The notes beneath the pieces were generated by a model that saw only the letters and a list, made by a program, of their open reading frames with translations, ran no database searches and was not told where the DNA came from. Of a DNA stretch of 64,000 bases, positions 24,296 through 34,248 are shown piece by piece. The stretch is from Candidatus Devosia phytovorans (GTDB taxonomy: Bacteria; Pseudomonadota; Alphaproteobacteria; Rhizobiales; Devosiaceae): the NCBI GenBank assembly GCA_029202405.1, contig CP119312.1:439001-503000 (forward strand), read 5' to 3'. Every line of letters starts with the position of its first letter. Within the stretch, counting starts at the first letter, position 1. A program made the translations under genes and the position numbers.

Positions 24296-25249
24296 TCAGT
24301 CCGACAGCAGGCCTTCGGCGGTGCGTTCGTCTGTTATCAAACCGTTCACCAGACGCCGGTTGAGGGTGGCGCGGATGCCGGGCAATTTGCGCTTGCCCAT
24401 GGCGATCGCAACGACCAGGGACTTCTCCCGAGAGGGCAGGGGAGCGGAGGCGACGCGGTCATTGGTAATGCCTTCGATGAGCTTGCCATCGGCATCGAAA
24501 CTCCAGCCGCAGATCTCGCCGACAGCGCCAGCCTTTTGCAGGGCCTTGAGCTCGGTGTCAGAGATGAAGCCGTCGAGATAGAGCGGCGCCTGGGGGCCGA
24601 TGTCGCCGAGGCCGATGAAGGTGACGTCGGCTTGGCGGCGAGGGCGAGGGTCGCGAATCATCGGCTGAGCATGCAGCAATTCGCGCTCGCGGGCCGAGGA
24701 GGCGATGACCGGCAGGGGCATGGGAAAGCTGCGGGCCTTGACCGTATCGGCCATGTTGAAGATGACGTTGTAATAGGCGGCGGAGCCGTCTGGGGCGATA
24801 TTGCCGGTGAGGGAAACCACCTTGTGGTGCGGCGCCTCCATGGGCATGAGCTGTTCGACGGCAGCTTTCAGGGTACGGCCGGTGCCGATCGCCATGGTGA
24901 TGGGGTCGGGGCGCTTGAGCCAGCGCTCGATTTCGGCGGCGGCGGCCTGGGCCACGCCATTGATGGTGGAGTCGCTGGCCGGGTCGGATGGCACGATCTC
25001 GACGAGGTCGAGGGCGTAGCGGGACTTGATGCGGGTGGCCAGGTCCATGCAGCGGCCGATCGGGTGATCGAGCCGGACCTTGATCAGGCCCTCGCTGACC
25101 GAGAGCGAGACCAGGCGCTGGGCGGACTGGCGCGAAATGCCGAGCTTGGATGCAATCTCTTCCTGGGTGTTGCCGGCGACATAGTAGAGCCAGCCGGCGC
25201 GGGCGGCGTCGTCCAGTCGATTGCTCGAAGTCTCAATTCTCTGCGCCAT
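24296..25249 (-). CDS. SorC/DeoR-type sugar-binding transcriptional regulator
   Basis: A 317-residue regulator with an N-terminal helix-turn-helix (about 17-55, NTQEEIASKLGISRQSAQRL) and a C-terminal SorC-type sugar-phosphate-binding domain (about 60-315, with AIGTGRTL and FIGLGDIG). It resembles the SmoC regulators next to sorbitol/mannitol operons. It probably senses a polyol or its phosphorylated product and controls smoEFGK-mtlK, whose first gene begins 160 bases downstream in the same direction. The ATG at 25249 has AGGGCG upstream. Confidence 0.87.
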   Translation of the reverse strand: MAQRIETSSNRLDDAARAGWLYYVAGNTQEEIASKLGISRQSAQRLVSLSVSEGLIKVRLDHPIGRCMDLATRIKSRYALDLVEIVPSDPASDSTINGVAQAAAAEIERWLKRPDPITMAIGTGRTLKAAVEQLMPMEAPHHKVVSLTGNIAPDGSAAYYNVIFNMADTVKARSFPMPLPVIASSARERELLHAQPMIRDPRPRRQADVTFIGLGDIGPQAPLYLDGFISDTELKALQKAGAVGEICGWSFDADGKLIEGITNDRVASAPLPSREKSLVVAIAMGKRKLPGIRATLNRRLVNGLITDERTAEGLLSD

Positions 25250-25313
25250 GGGTCGCCCTGGATTTTGGCGCGGATTATTCGGCCATGCTGGCACAAGCCG
25301 CAAGGGCTTATGT

Positions 25314-26087
25314 TCAGATGGGTGGACCTTTGCCCAGTGCGAGCTTGCTCAGGGCCGAGCGAATGTCGCGCTCGGTGTCTTTCAGATGCACGCGCATGGC
25401 TTCGGCGGCGGCGCGGCCATTGCCGGCCTTGATGCAGTCGAGGATGCGCTGATGGGCGATAATGGTGTCGTGCAGGGTATGGCCGCGCTGCTCGTGGCCG
25501 CGGCGGCTGATGAAGAAGCCCTCGCGCAGGGGGACGGCCATGGCCTCGAAGAGATAGCCGAGGACGCGATTGCCACTGGCCAGAGCCACGGCTTCGTGGA
25601 AGCCGACATCATGGGTGTGGAAGGCAATTTCCTGGTCATGCGTCATGGTTTCGCCGGGCTCGCCGATGGTGTCGCGCATGCCTTGCAGTTCGCTTTCGAC
25701 GGCGGCGATGCCGGCGCGGGTGGCGCGCTTGGCGGCAAGGGTGGCGGACTGGACCTCGAGCGAGAGGCGGACCTCGATGAGGTCGAACAGGCCCTTCGGA
25801 TCGTAGCGGATGACCGAGGTCAGAAAGTCGGTGAAGGCGGCGCCGGTCGGTTCGCGCACCACGGCCCTGCGCCCACGGGCGATGGCGAGCAGGCCCCGGC
25901 CTTCGAGGAGTTTGACCGCCTCGCGGATGGTGAGGCGGCTGACGTCATACTGGCTGGCGAGGTCGGCTTCGCTGGGCAGACTGGTGCCCGGGCTCATTTC
26001 ACCCAGGATGATGCGGGCCAGCGTATCGGCGACAGCCATGGCAGCCGTTGGCTGATCGGGGGCATAGGCCCCTTCTGAATTGCTCAC
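25314..26087 (-). CDS. GntR-family (FadR/FCD) transcriptional regulator
   Basis: A 257-residue GntR regulator with a winged helix-turn-helix (about 20-80, LPSEADLASQYDVSRLTIREAVKLL) and a C-terminal all-helical FCD domain (about 100-245), whose His/Asp residues in relatives bind a metal and an organic acid or sugar acid. A 19-base perfect palindrome lies 10 bases upstream of its start, suggesting autoregulation. It diverges from chvE-gguAB. A role in controlling that operon is inference. Confidence 0.87.
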   Translation of the reverse strand: MSNSEGAYAPDQPTAAMAVADTLARIILGEMSPGTSLPSEADLASQYDVSRLTIREAVKLLEGRGLLAIARGRRAVVREPTGAAFTDFLTSVIRYDPKGLFDLIEVRLSLEVQSATLAAKRATRAGIAAVESELQGMRDTIGEPGETMTHDQEIAFHTHDVGFHEAVALASGNRVLGYLFEAMAVPLREGFFISRRGHEQRGHTLHDTIIAHQRILDCIKAGNGRAAAEAMRVHLKDTERDIRSALSKLALGKGPPI

Positions 26088-26096
26088 GTTCCCTCC

Positions 26097-26115
26097 AAAG
26101 GTATCTGATACCTTT
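26097..26115. promoter_or_regulatory. GntR-type palindromic operator
   Basis: The perfect palindrome AAAGGTATC-T-GATACCTTT (9+1+9) has the size and A/T-G/C layout of FadR-subfamily operators. It is 10 bases upstream of the GntR gene start. Confidence 0.72.
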
Positions 26116-26498
26116 CCTCATCCGGCGTTGCTTCGCAATCTATTCCGGGCACGTACCTCATTGGGCACGGGCAGGTTTATCGGGGATGGTGTTCGGCACA
26201 ATCGCCCGGAAACCGGCGCTATCGTTAATATTCGAGAATCGAAAAAAATCAAGGGCAGTCCGGGAATCGGCTTTACAGCCCTATCTGATTATCCTAGTTT
26301 CCGCGCCGTGGGCTTGGGAGGGCCCGGGCGGCAGCAGCCGTCAAGCAGGAGGACTTCATGCAAGACAGATCGGCAGAGCACCTGATGGTGTCGAAGGCTT
26401 ATTGCAGCCGCCGGTCCGATGCGCACATGTCCGCCCAGGCCTCTCTCCTGACGACCATCCAAAGCTTCTGAACTCGAAATATCAAAGGGAGTCGAGAC
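26116..26498. other. Intergenic region between the GntR gene and chvE
   Basis: A 383-base stretch with no credible coding. It contains TATCTGAT at 26282-26289, repeating eight central bases of the GntR palindrome, inside an A/T-rich part that may hold the chvE promoter. The chvE ribosome site AAGGGAG is just upstream of 26499. I cannot assign a -35/-10 pair with confidence. Confidence 0.4.
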
Positions 26499-27575
26499 GT
26501 GAAGATTATCAAGACGCTTGCCACCGTGCTGGCTGTCGGCGCAATGGCGCTGACCGCTTCCACCGCATCCTTCGCCCAGGACAAGGGTATCATCGGCATT
26601 GCCATGCCGACCCAGTCCTCGCTGCGCTGGATCTCGGACGGCAATGAGCTCAAGACCGCTCTCGAAGGCAAGGGCTACACTGTCGACCTGCAGTTCGCAG
26701 AAGACGACATCCCGAACCAGCTCGCCCAGATCGAAAACATGGTCACCAAGGGCGCCAAGGCTCTCGTGATCGGCTCGATCGACGGCACCACGCTCAGCGC
26801 CGTGCTGCAGCAGGCCGCCGATGCCGGCATCAAGGTTGTCGCCTATGACCGCCTGATCCGCGACACCGCAAACGTTGACCTCTACACCACGTTCGACAAT
26901 TTCCAGGTTGGCGTGCTGCAGGCCAATTCGGTCGTCAAGGGCCTCAAGGAACGCTTCCCCGACACCAAGCCGTGGAATGTCGAACTGTTCGGCGGTTCGC
27001 CGGACGACAACAACGCCTTCTTCTTCTATGACGGCGCCATGTCCGTCCTGCAGCCGATGATCGACTCGGGCGACATCGTCGTGAAGTCCGGCCAGCAGGG
27101 CATGGACACCGTTGGTACCCTGCGTTGGGACGGTGCCGTTGCACAGGCCCGCATGGACAACATCCTGTCGGCCAACTACTCGGACGGTTCGACTGTCCAG
27201 GGCGTGCTGGCTCCCTATGACGGCCTGTCGCGCGGCATCATCTCGTCGCTCCGCGGCGTTGGTTATGGCTCGGCTGACCTGCCGTGGCCGGTGATCTCGG
27301 GCCAGGATGCGGAAGCTCCCTCGGTCAAGGCGATCATTGCCGGCGAGCAGTATTCGACCATCTACAAGGACACCCGCGAACTGGCCAAGACCACTGCCGA
27401 CCTCGTCGACACGCTGGTTTCGGGCGGCACGCCGGAAAACCTCGATACCACCACCTATGACAATGGCGTCAAGGTCGTGCCGTCGGTCCTGCTGACCCCC
27501 TATGAAGTCGATGCCACCAACTATCAGGAACTGGTCATCGACTCGGGTTACCTGAAGCCGGAAGACATCCAGTAA
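26499..27575 (+). CDS. chvE: ChvE-type multiple sugar-binding protein
   Basis: A 358-residue periplasmic binding protein (family 2, ribose/galactose type). It has a signal peptide (about 1-26, cleaved after ASFA) and mature start QDKGIIGIAMPTQSS like Agrobacterium ChvE, which binds galactose, glucose, arabinose, xylose and related sugars. Motifs include AYDRLI and VLAPYDGLSRGIISSL. The start is GTG with AAGGGAG eight bases upstream. It is followed by gguA and gguB, as in Agrobacterium. ChvE also feeds virulence sensing there, but no VirA/VirG is visible here, so only transport is inferred. Confidence 0.92.
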   Translation: MKIIKTLATVLAVGAMALTASTASFAQDKGIIGIAMPTQSSLRWISDGNELKTALEGKGYTVDLQFAEDDIPNQLAQIENMVTKGAKALVIGSIDGTTLSAVLQQAADAGIKVVAYDRLIRDTANVDLYTTFDNFQVGVLQANSVVKGLKERFPDTKPWNVELFGGSPDDNNAFFFYDGAMSVLQPMIDSGDIVVKSGQQGMDTVGTLRWDGAVAQARMDNILSANYSDGSTVQGVLAPYDGLSRGIISSLRGVGYGSADLPWPVISGQDAEAPSVKAIIAGEQYSTIYKDTRELAKTTADLVDTLVSGGTPENLDTTTYDNGVKVVPSVLLTPYEVDATNYQELVIDSGYLKPEDIQ

Positions 27576-27599
27576 GTCTCTGGTTTAATTCAAAAATTG

Positions 27600-27623
27600 G
27601 GGCTCCGCGGCAGCGCGGGGCCC
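27600..27623 (+). other. Stem-loop between chvE and gguA
   Basis: A 10-bp stem (27600-27609 with 27614-27623, one G-T pair) with a four-base loop, followed by TTTCC. It is a likely partial terminator or stabiliser giving more ChvE than transporter subunits. Confidence 0.6.
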
Positions 27624-27697
27624 TTTCCCGTCACTGGGCCAGTGCGCCAGGTGCATCTGATGCTGGCGACGCCCGGGTGAGTACGAGAAAGCAAGGC

Positions 27698-29226
<1,529 letters not shown>

Positions 29227-29230
<4 letters not shown>

Positions 29231-30531
29231 CCACCGAAACCGCACCCACGAGCGCTGCGGCGCAGCCCAAGGAGCTCTCCGTCTTCGGCGCGCTCAAGGC
29301 CAATATGCGGGATTATGGCCTGTTGCTGGCCCTGATCCTGATCATGGTGTTTTTCCAGTACTTTACCGCCGGCGTGCTGTTCAAGCCGGTGAACCTGACC
29401 AATATCATCCTGCAGAACAGCTATATCATCGTGATGGCGCTGGGCATGCTGCTCATCATCGTGGCAGGCCATATCGACCTGTCGGTCGGCTCGGTTTCCG
29501 GCTTCGTCGGCGCTCTTGCGGCCATGCTGATGGTGGGCTGGAAGTTCCCGCCGGAATTTGCCTTCCTCGCAAATCCCTTTGTTGCCGGCGCCATCTGTCT
29601 GGTTGTGGGTGCGGCGATCGGCGCGGCGCAGGGCTATCTCATAGCCTATCACAAAATCCCGTCGTTCATCGTGACGCTGGCCGGCATGCTGATCTTCAAG
29701 GGCCTGTCGCTGGCGATCCTCGCCGGCAAGTCGGTGGGTCCGTTCCCGGCCGAATTCCAGCTGCTGTCGGCCGGCTTCATTCCTGACCTGATCGGGCCGA
29801 CCGTGCTGTCGCCGGCCGTTGCGGCCGTGCCCGCCAGTGACGGTGTGGCAGCCGTAGCCGCTGTACCGGGTGTGGCGCTGCATACGACGACCATGGTCAT
29901 CGCCATCATCGGCGTCGTGGCCATGGTGTTCTTTGCCATCCGTGGCCGTTCGCGTCGCAAGGCGCGTGGCTACGAAAGCGAGCCCTTCGCGCTGTTCGTG
30001 GTCAAGAACCTCGTCATCGCGGCCATGGTGCTGTTCTTTGCCTATATGCTGGCAAGCTATCGTGGCTTGCCGAACGTGCTGGTGGTGATGGCAATCCTGG
30101 TCGCGGGCTTTGTGTTCCTGACCAAGCGGATGACCTTTGGCCGTCGCATCTATGCCATCGGCGGCAATCTCAAGGCGGCGGCCCTGTCGGGCATCAAGAC
30201 CGAACGCATGACCTTTTACGTCTTTGTCATCATGGGTGCGCTGGCAGCTCTTGCCGGCATGATCTATGCGGCGCGCCTCAATTCGGCGACGCCAAAAGCG
30301 GGCCAAGGGCTCGAGCTCGACGTGATCGCGGCCGTGTTCATCGGCGGTGCTTCGGCGCTGGGCGGTGTCGGCCAGGTGGCCGGGGCGGTGATCGGCGCCT
30401 TTATCCTCGGCGTCATGAACAACGGCATGTCGATCATGGGCATCAACATCGACCTGCAGCAGATGATCAAGGGCGTGGTGCTGCTGGCAGCCGTGTTCTT
30501 CGATCTCTACAACAAGAACCGCTCGGCCTGA
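29227..30531 (+). CDS. gguB: Multiple-sugar ABC transporter permease GguB
   Basis: A 434-residue inner-membrane permease with about ten hydrophobic segments and the family's GHIDLSVGSVSGFVG and IGGASALGGVGQVAGAVIGA motifs. It forms the channel for ChvE-bound sugars. It overlaps gguA through ATGA and ends 25 bases before a strong terminator. Confidence 0.93.
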
Positions 30532-30556
30532 TTTTTCGGACCAGCTGCGATTGGAA

Positions 30557-30584
30557 AAGGCCGCCGGGTGATCCCGGCGGCCTT
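30557..30584. terminator. Strong terminator between gguB and flbT
   Basis: A 12-bp perfect stem (30557-30568 with 30573-30584) with a four-base loop and T tract serves the convergent chvE-gguAB and flbT transcripts. On the minus strand it comes 24 bases after the expected flbT stop at 30608. Confidence 0.88.
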
Positions 30585-30607
30585 TTTGTTGTTGGAGGGG
30601 AGGGCGA

Positions 30608-31041
30608 TCAGGCGGCTGCGGTTCCTGCTGTGCCGGGCCCGAGGCGACGAGGCTGGGCCAATCAGGGAAACCTTCGGCGAGCAGGACGAATTTGCGGGCG
30701 GCCTTGAGGGCCTTGAAGAGTTCGCCTTCGAGGATCTTTACGCTGAGGTCGGCCCAGATATCGGCGGCCGGACCGTTGAGGGCCGTACCGGCCTGCGACA
30801 TCGCGGCGGCCAGGGCATCGGTATAGGACCTGGGGTCGCCGTTGATATAGGCCTCCTGCAGGGCCCAGACGATCTGGCGGCGCGGGGTGTTGGCCTCGGA
30901 CTGGTGCAGATAGTCGGTCTCGCGGACCACGACGACCTGTCCGTCGAGAACGACGCTGATCGTGCCTTCGGAGGCGATTTCGATGGTGCCGCCGGCCACG
31001 AAGAGACGCTCGCCTGGCTTGACGTTGAGCTTGAGGGGCAT
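30608..31041 (-). CDS. flbT: Flagellin mRNA regulator FlbT, 3' end apparently frameshifted
   Basis: FlbT is a small cytosolic protein that binds flagellin mRNA leaders and controls flagellin translation in alphaproteobacteria. The first 125 or so residues match: MPLKLNVKPGERLFVAGG at the start, then TPRRQIVWALQEAYI and LFKALKAARKF. After that the frame stays open for more than 1.4 kb antisense to gguB, which is implausible. A stop in another frame at 30608-30610, preceded by codons for GTAAA and followed by a terminator, is probably the ancestral end, reached by a one- or two-base shift after about residue 128. It may be a sequencing error or a real lesion. The neighbouring flagellin gene fits. 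Confidence 0.75.
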
Positions 31042-31096
31042 GGTGAGTTCCGGATGGAAATTGGATCAGGACATTGAAAGCAGAGCTGAAACAAAA

Positions 31097-31122
31097 GAAG
31101 GCGGGCCCTGGGGCCCGCCTTC
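31097..31122 (-). terminator. Terminator of the flagellin gene
   Basis: A 12-bp perfect stem (31097-31108 with 31111-31122) with a two-base loop. On the minus strand it is followed by TTTTGTTT and lies 24 bases after the flagellin stop. Confidence 0.88.
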
Positions 31123-31145
31123 CTGATCTTGCGTAACCGGTCCGA

Positions 31146-32930
31146 TTAACGGAGCAGCTGCAGCACGTTCTGGTCGGCCGTGTTGGCCATCGACAGGGTC
31201 GAGGAGGCCAGCGACTGACGGGTCTGGAGAGCCATCATGTTGGCAGCTTCCTGGTTCATGTCGGCCAGGGTGAGGTTGCCAGCGCCGGTTTCCAGCGTGT
31301 TGATCATCTTCTGCGTGAAGTCCTGACGGTTCTGAACGACCGACAGGTTCGAGCCGAAGGTCGACGACTGCGAACGAACCTTGCCGAGAGCGCCCTTGAT
31401 CTGGTCAATGAAGCCATCGATGCTGGTGTCGCTGTCGAGCTGGGCTGCGGTCAGGCTGGTCGAAACGCCCAGGCTGGCCGAGTTGACAGCTTCTTCACCC
31501 TTGGTCTGGATGTCGATCGAGGACGTGCCGGTTTCGTTGAAGGTGATCTTCAGGTTGTCGCCACGCAGCAGATTGATACCGTTGAACGAAGCATCATCGG
31601 CCAGCTTGTCGAGCTGATCGCGCAGTTCGTTGAACTGGTTGGCCAGGTCGGAGCGAACGGTGTTGCCGGTGATGGCAGACGTGTTCGAAGTGCCGGTGCC
31701 GCCGTTGACATTGTTGCCGCTATCGATGCCAACAATGCTCATATCGGTGGTGGACAGGTTTTCGATGCGCAGCTTGCCGTTGTCGTTCGAGGCGCGAACC
31801 TTGCCAAAAAGCGGGTTCTCGGTCGTCGTGCCCGGCAGGGTCTTGCCGTTGATCTCGTTAACGAGCTGATCAACCGTCTTGACGGCTGCTTCAGTGCCCA
31901 GAACGCCATTATCCGAGGTGCGGTTGGCAGTGGCGAAACCGGCTGCGGTCAGCAGTGCGTCGGCACCGGTCACTGCAAGGTCTGCGCCCGTATCTAAGGT
32001 AAGGACGACCTGGCCGGATGCGCCGCTGGCGGTAAGGCCAGCAATGCCGGCATCGGTGATGTCTTGGGCAACCGTGGCAGCCGTTGCGTCAAACGCTTCA
32101 ACGCCGTTGGTAGAGGTGCGGTTGGTCGTACCAAAACCGATGGTGGTCAGCAGTGCGCTGTTACCGGTGATCTCGATATCCGTACCATCAGCCTTGCTGA
32201 TCGTGACGTTACCGCCAGCATTGGCGACAGTGTAACCCGTACCAAGTTCAGCGTCGATAGCGGCCTGAACTGCTGCCAAGTCGCTGTCGTCGGCAATGGT
32301 GACTTCGGTACCGTCGATTTCGATAGCGCCACCGGTATAGGTGCCGAACGTGCCACCGGCGCCGTTCAGAGTCGTGGCCTGAGCCGCAACGTCACCACGC
32401 AGCGTAACCGGGGAACCGTTGACCTGGATCGTGCCACCAGCAAAGTTGGTGAAGTTGCCCGCAGCACCAGTCAAGGTTGTATCGGTAGCATCGACGGCCG
32501 CCGTGTTCAGGGCCAGATTGAACGGCGTATCGCCAATCGCGCCACCGGACAGGGTCAGGTTCTTGACGGTGCCACCAGCAGAGATGGCGGTGTTGTCGAG
32601 CGTGAACGACTTGGTCTGGAACGACTTGTCCTGGCGAGCCTGACGCAGGGTCGACTGCATGGATTCGAGGTTCTTGGTGATGGCGGTGAGGCCATTGTCG
32701 GCGGCTTCAATGGTCTTGATGCCGTTTGCCATCGAGTCCATCAGCTGGTTCAGGTCGCCGGCGCGGCTGTTCAGCGAGCTGGCGGTGAAAAAGTTGGTGG
32801 GGTTGTCGAGGGCGGAGTTGACCTTGTTACCGGTCGAGAGACGGTCCGAGGTCTTGTTCATCAGCGAAGCCGTATTCTGCAGCGAGCTGAGGTTGGAGCG
32901 GACCGACTTGGAGAGGTTGATATCTACCAT
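31146..32930 (-). CDS. Flagellin with expanded, repeat-containing central region
   Basis: The main filament protein, 594 residues, longer than the typical 300-400 in Hyphomicrobiales. Conserved D0/D1 helices lie at the N-terminus (about 1-140, with LNSRAGDLNQLMDSMANGIKT) and C-terminus (about 440-594, ending MANTADQNVLQLLR). The middle is Thr/Ala/Gly-rich and contains two copies of a block of about 50 residues, each with ALLT near its middle and NRTS-NGV after it, matching flagellin_IN-like surface modules. There is no signal peptide, as expected for type III export. It has its own terminator; flbT follows in the same direction. The ribosome site AGAAGGA precedes the ATG at 32930. Confidence 0.95.
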   Translation of the reverse strand: MVDINLSKSVRSNLSSLQNTASLMNKTSDRLSTGNKVNSALDNPTNFFTASSLNSRAGDLNQLMDSMANGIKTIEAADNGLTAITKNLESMQSTLRQARQDKSFQTKSFTLDNTAISAGGTVKNLTLSGGAIGDTPFNLALNTAAVDATDTTLTGAAGNFTNFAGGTIQVNGSPVTLRGDVAAQATTLNGAGGTFGTYTGGAIEIDGTEVTIADDSDLAAVQAAIDAELGTGYTVANAGGNVTISKADGTDIEITGNSALLTTIGFGTTNRTSTNGVEAFDATAATVAQDITDAGIAGLTASGASGQVVLTLDTGADLAVTGADALLTAAGFATANRTSDNGVLGTEAAVKTVDQLVNEINGKTLPGTTTENPLFGKVRASNDNGKLRIENLSTTDMSIVGIDSGNNVNGGTGTSNTSAITGNTVRSDLANQFNELRDQLDKLADDASFNGINLLRGDNLKITFNETGTSSIDIQTKGEEAVNSASLGVSTSLTAAQLDSDTSIDGFIDQIKGALGKVRSQSSTFGSNLSVVQNRQDFTQKMINTLETGAGNLTLADMNQEAANMMALQTRQSLASSTLSMANTADQNVLQLLR

Positions 32931-33108
32931 TTTGATTTTTCCTTCTGGAAAGCAGGCGACCCATTTTGGGTTGATGGATAAATATCAAATCAAGCTTTAA
33001 CGACTGGTGAAGGCCGGATCAGGCGCGAGATTATTGCTGGGCGGCGAAATTAAGTGGTGAACGGGGCCTTAAGCCCCACACAGGCGCGGTTTTGGCGGGG
33101 CGGCACAG

Positions 33109-33132
33109 GGCCGCCGGAGCAAACCGGCGGCC
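33109..33132 (-). terminator. Stem-loop after the RidA gene
   Basis: A 9-bp perfect stem (33109-33117 with 33124-33132) with a six-base loop, 16 bases after the RidA stop. There is no T tract, so termination is only likely. Nothing else is recognisable between the flagellin start and RidA. Confidence 0.5.
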
Positions 33133-33147
33133 ATTTCGGTACTGTGG

Positions 33148-33546
33148 TCAGGCCGCGGCAGGCAGGCGGGCGATGACCTTGATTTCGAAGTCGAAGCCGG
33201 AGAGCCAGGTGGTGCCCACGGCGGTCCAGTTGGGGTAGGGCTTTTCGGTGAAGTAACGGGATTTGACCTCCATCACCGCGGGGAATTGCTTTTCGGCATC
33301 GGTGTGGAAAGTGGTGACGTCGATGATGTCGTCGAGCGTCGCGCCGGCAGCGGCCAGAACGTTCTTGAGATTTTCAAACGCCTGCTCGACCTGAGCCGGA
33401 AAATCGGGTTCGGGAGAGCCGTCGGCGCGGGAGCCGACCTGGCCGGAAACAAAGAGCAGGTCGCCGGAGCGAATGGCGGGGGAATAGCCATGGGCTTCGT
33501 AGAGGGCATGGCGGTTGGCGGGAAAGATGGCGTCGCGCTTGGTCAT
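33148..33546 (-). CDS. RidA/YjgF-family enamine/imine deaminase-like protein
   Basis: A 132-residue RidA-superfamily protein, expected to be a trimer that hydrolyses reactive enamine/imine intermediates. Family features include SGDLLFVSGQVG, the AFENLKNVLAAAGATLDDI helix and WTAVGTTWLSG near the C-terminus. The canonical catalytic Arg of the RidA subfamily (usually in R-x-x-V after strand 5) is not evident, so it may be an Rid2-7 type with other activity. It diverges from a TetR gene across three operator-like palindromes and is probably that regulator's target. Confidence 0.85.
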   Translation of the reverse strand: MTKRDAIFPANRHALYEAHGYSPAIRSGDLLFVSGQVGSRADGSPEPDFPAQVEQAFENLKNVLAAAGATLDDIIDVTTFHTDAEKQFPAVMEVKSRYFTEKPYPNWTAVGTTWLSGFDFEIKVIARLPAAA

Positions 33547-33581
33547 TTCAATCTCACTTTCATTGGTGCAGCGAATTTGAT

Positions 33582-33645
33582 ATACGCTGCGTATGTTAAA
33601 TCATAGATACGCGGCGTATGTCAAATTCACATACGTAATGTATGT
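33582..33645. promoter_or_regulatory. Three evenly spaced palindromic operators (TetR)
   Basis: Three related palindromes occur at 33582-33594 (ATACGC-T-GCGTAT), 33607-33619 (ATACGC-G-GCGTAT) and 33629-33645 (ACATACGTAATGTATGT, imperfect). Their centres are 25 and 24 bases apart. They fill the gap between the divergent RidA and TetR genes. Confidence 0.8.
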
Positions 33646-33657
33646 GGAAAGGTGCGC

Positions 33658-34248
33658 ATGATGGTGCTCAACAAGCGTCAGGCCCTGATGGAAGAGAACC
33701 GCGCGAAGCTGATCGCGGCGGCGCGGAAGGCGTTTGCCGAGCGCGGCTATGCGGCGGCGTCGATGGACGAGCTGACGGCGGCGGCGGGGCTGACGCGGGG
33801 CGCGCTCTATCACAGCTTTGGCGACAAGAAGGGTCTCCTGGCCGCCGTGGTTCATCAGATCGACAGCGCCATGGCGCAGAAGGCGCAGGAGATCGGCGCG
33901 CTCAAGGGTGATCCATGGGCGGCGCTTTTGGCTGAGGGCGCGGCCTATGTGGAGATGGCGCTGGAGCCGGAGGTGCAGCGCATCGTGCTGCTGGACGGAC
34001 CGGCGGTGCTGGGCGATCCGTCGGCCTGGCCGAGCCAGGACAGCTGTTTGCAGAGCACGAAGCGGACGGTGGAAAGGCTGATCGCCAAGGGGCGGATGAA
34101 GCCGGTGGACCCTGAAGCGGCGGCGCGGCTGATGAATGGCGCGGCACTCAATGCGGCGCTGTGGGTAGCGGCGAGCGATGATCCCAAGACCACGCTGCCG
34201 CGGGTGATCGAGGCGTTCAACGCGATGGCGGCGGGGCTGCTGGCCTGA
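33658..34248 (+). CDS. TetR/AcrR-family repressor
   Basis: A 196-residue TetR regulator with an N-terminal helix-turn-helix (about 14-58, AFAERGYAAASMDELTAAAGLTRGALYHSFGDKKGLL) and a helical ligand-binding domain. The ATG at 33658 follows AAGG; an upstream GTG at 33652 is less likely. It should bind the three palindromes just upstream and control itself and RidA. The convergent RND pump gene abuts it exactly (stops share TGATCA at 34246-34251); pump control is possible but no operator is seen there. Confidence 0.88.
   Translation: MMVLNKRQALMEENRAKLIAAARKAFAERGYAAASMDELTAAAGLTRGALYHSFGDKKGLLAAVVHQIDSAMAQKAQEIGALKGDPWAALLAEGAAYVEMALEPEVQRIVLLDGPAVLGDPSAWPSQDSCLQSTKRTVERLIAKGRMKPVDPEAAARLMNGAALNAALWVAASDDPKTTLPRVIEAFNAMAAGLLA

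Noticed and set aside
26499..27575. Virulence-sensing role of ChvE
   Set aside because: ChvE-VirA sensing needs VirA/VirG, which are not in the window. The gguAB context supports transport only.
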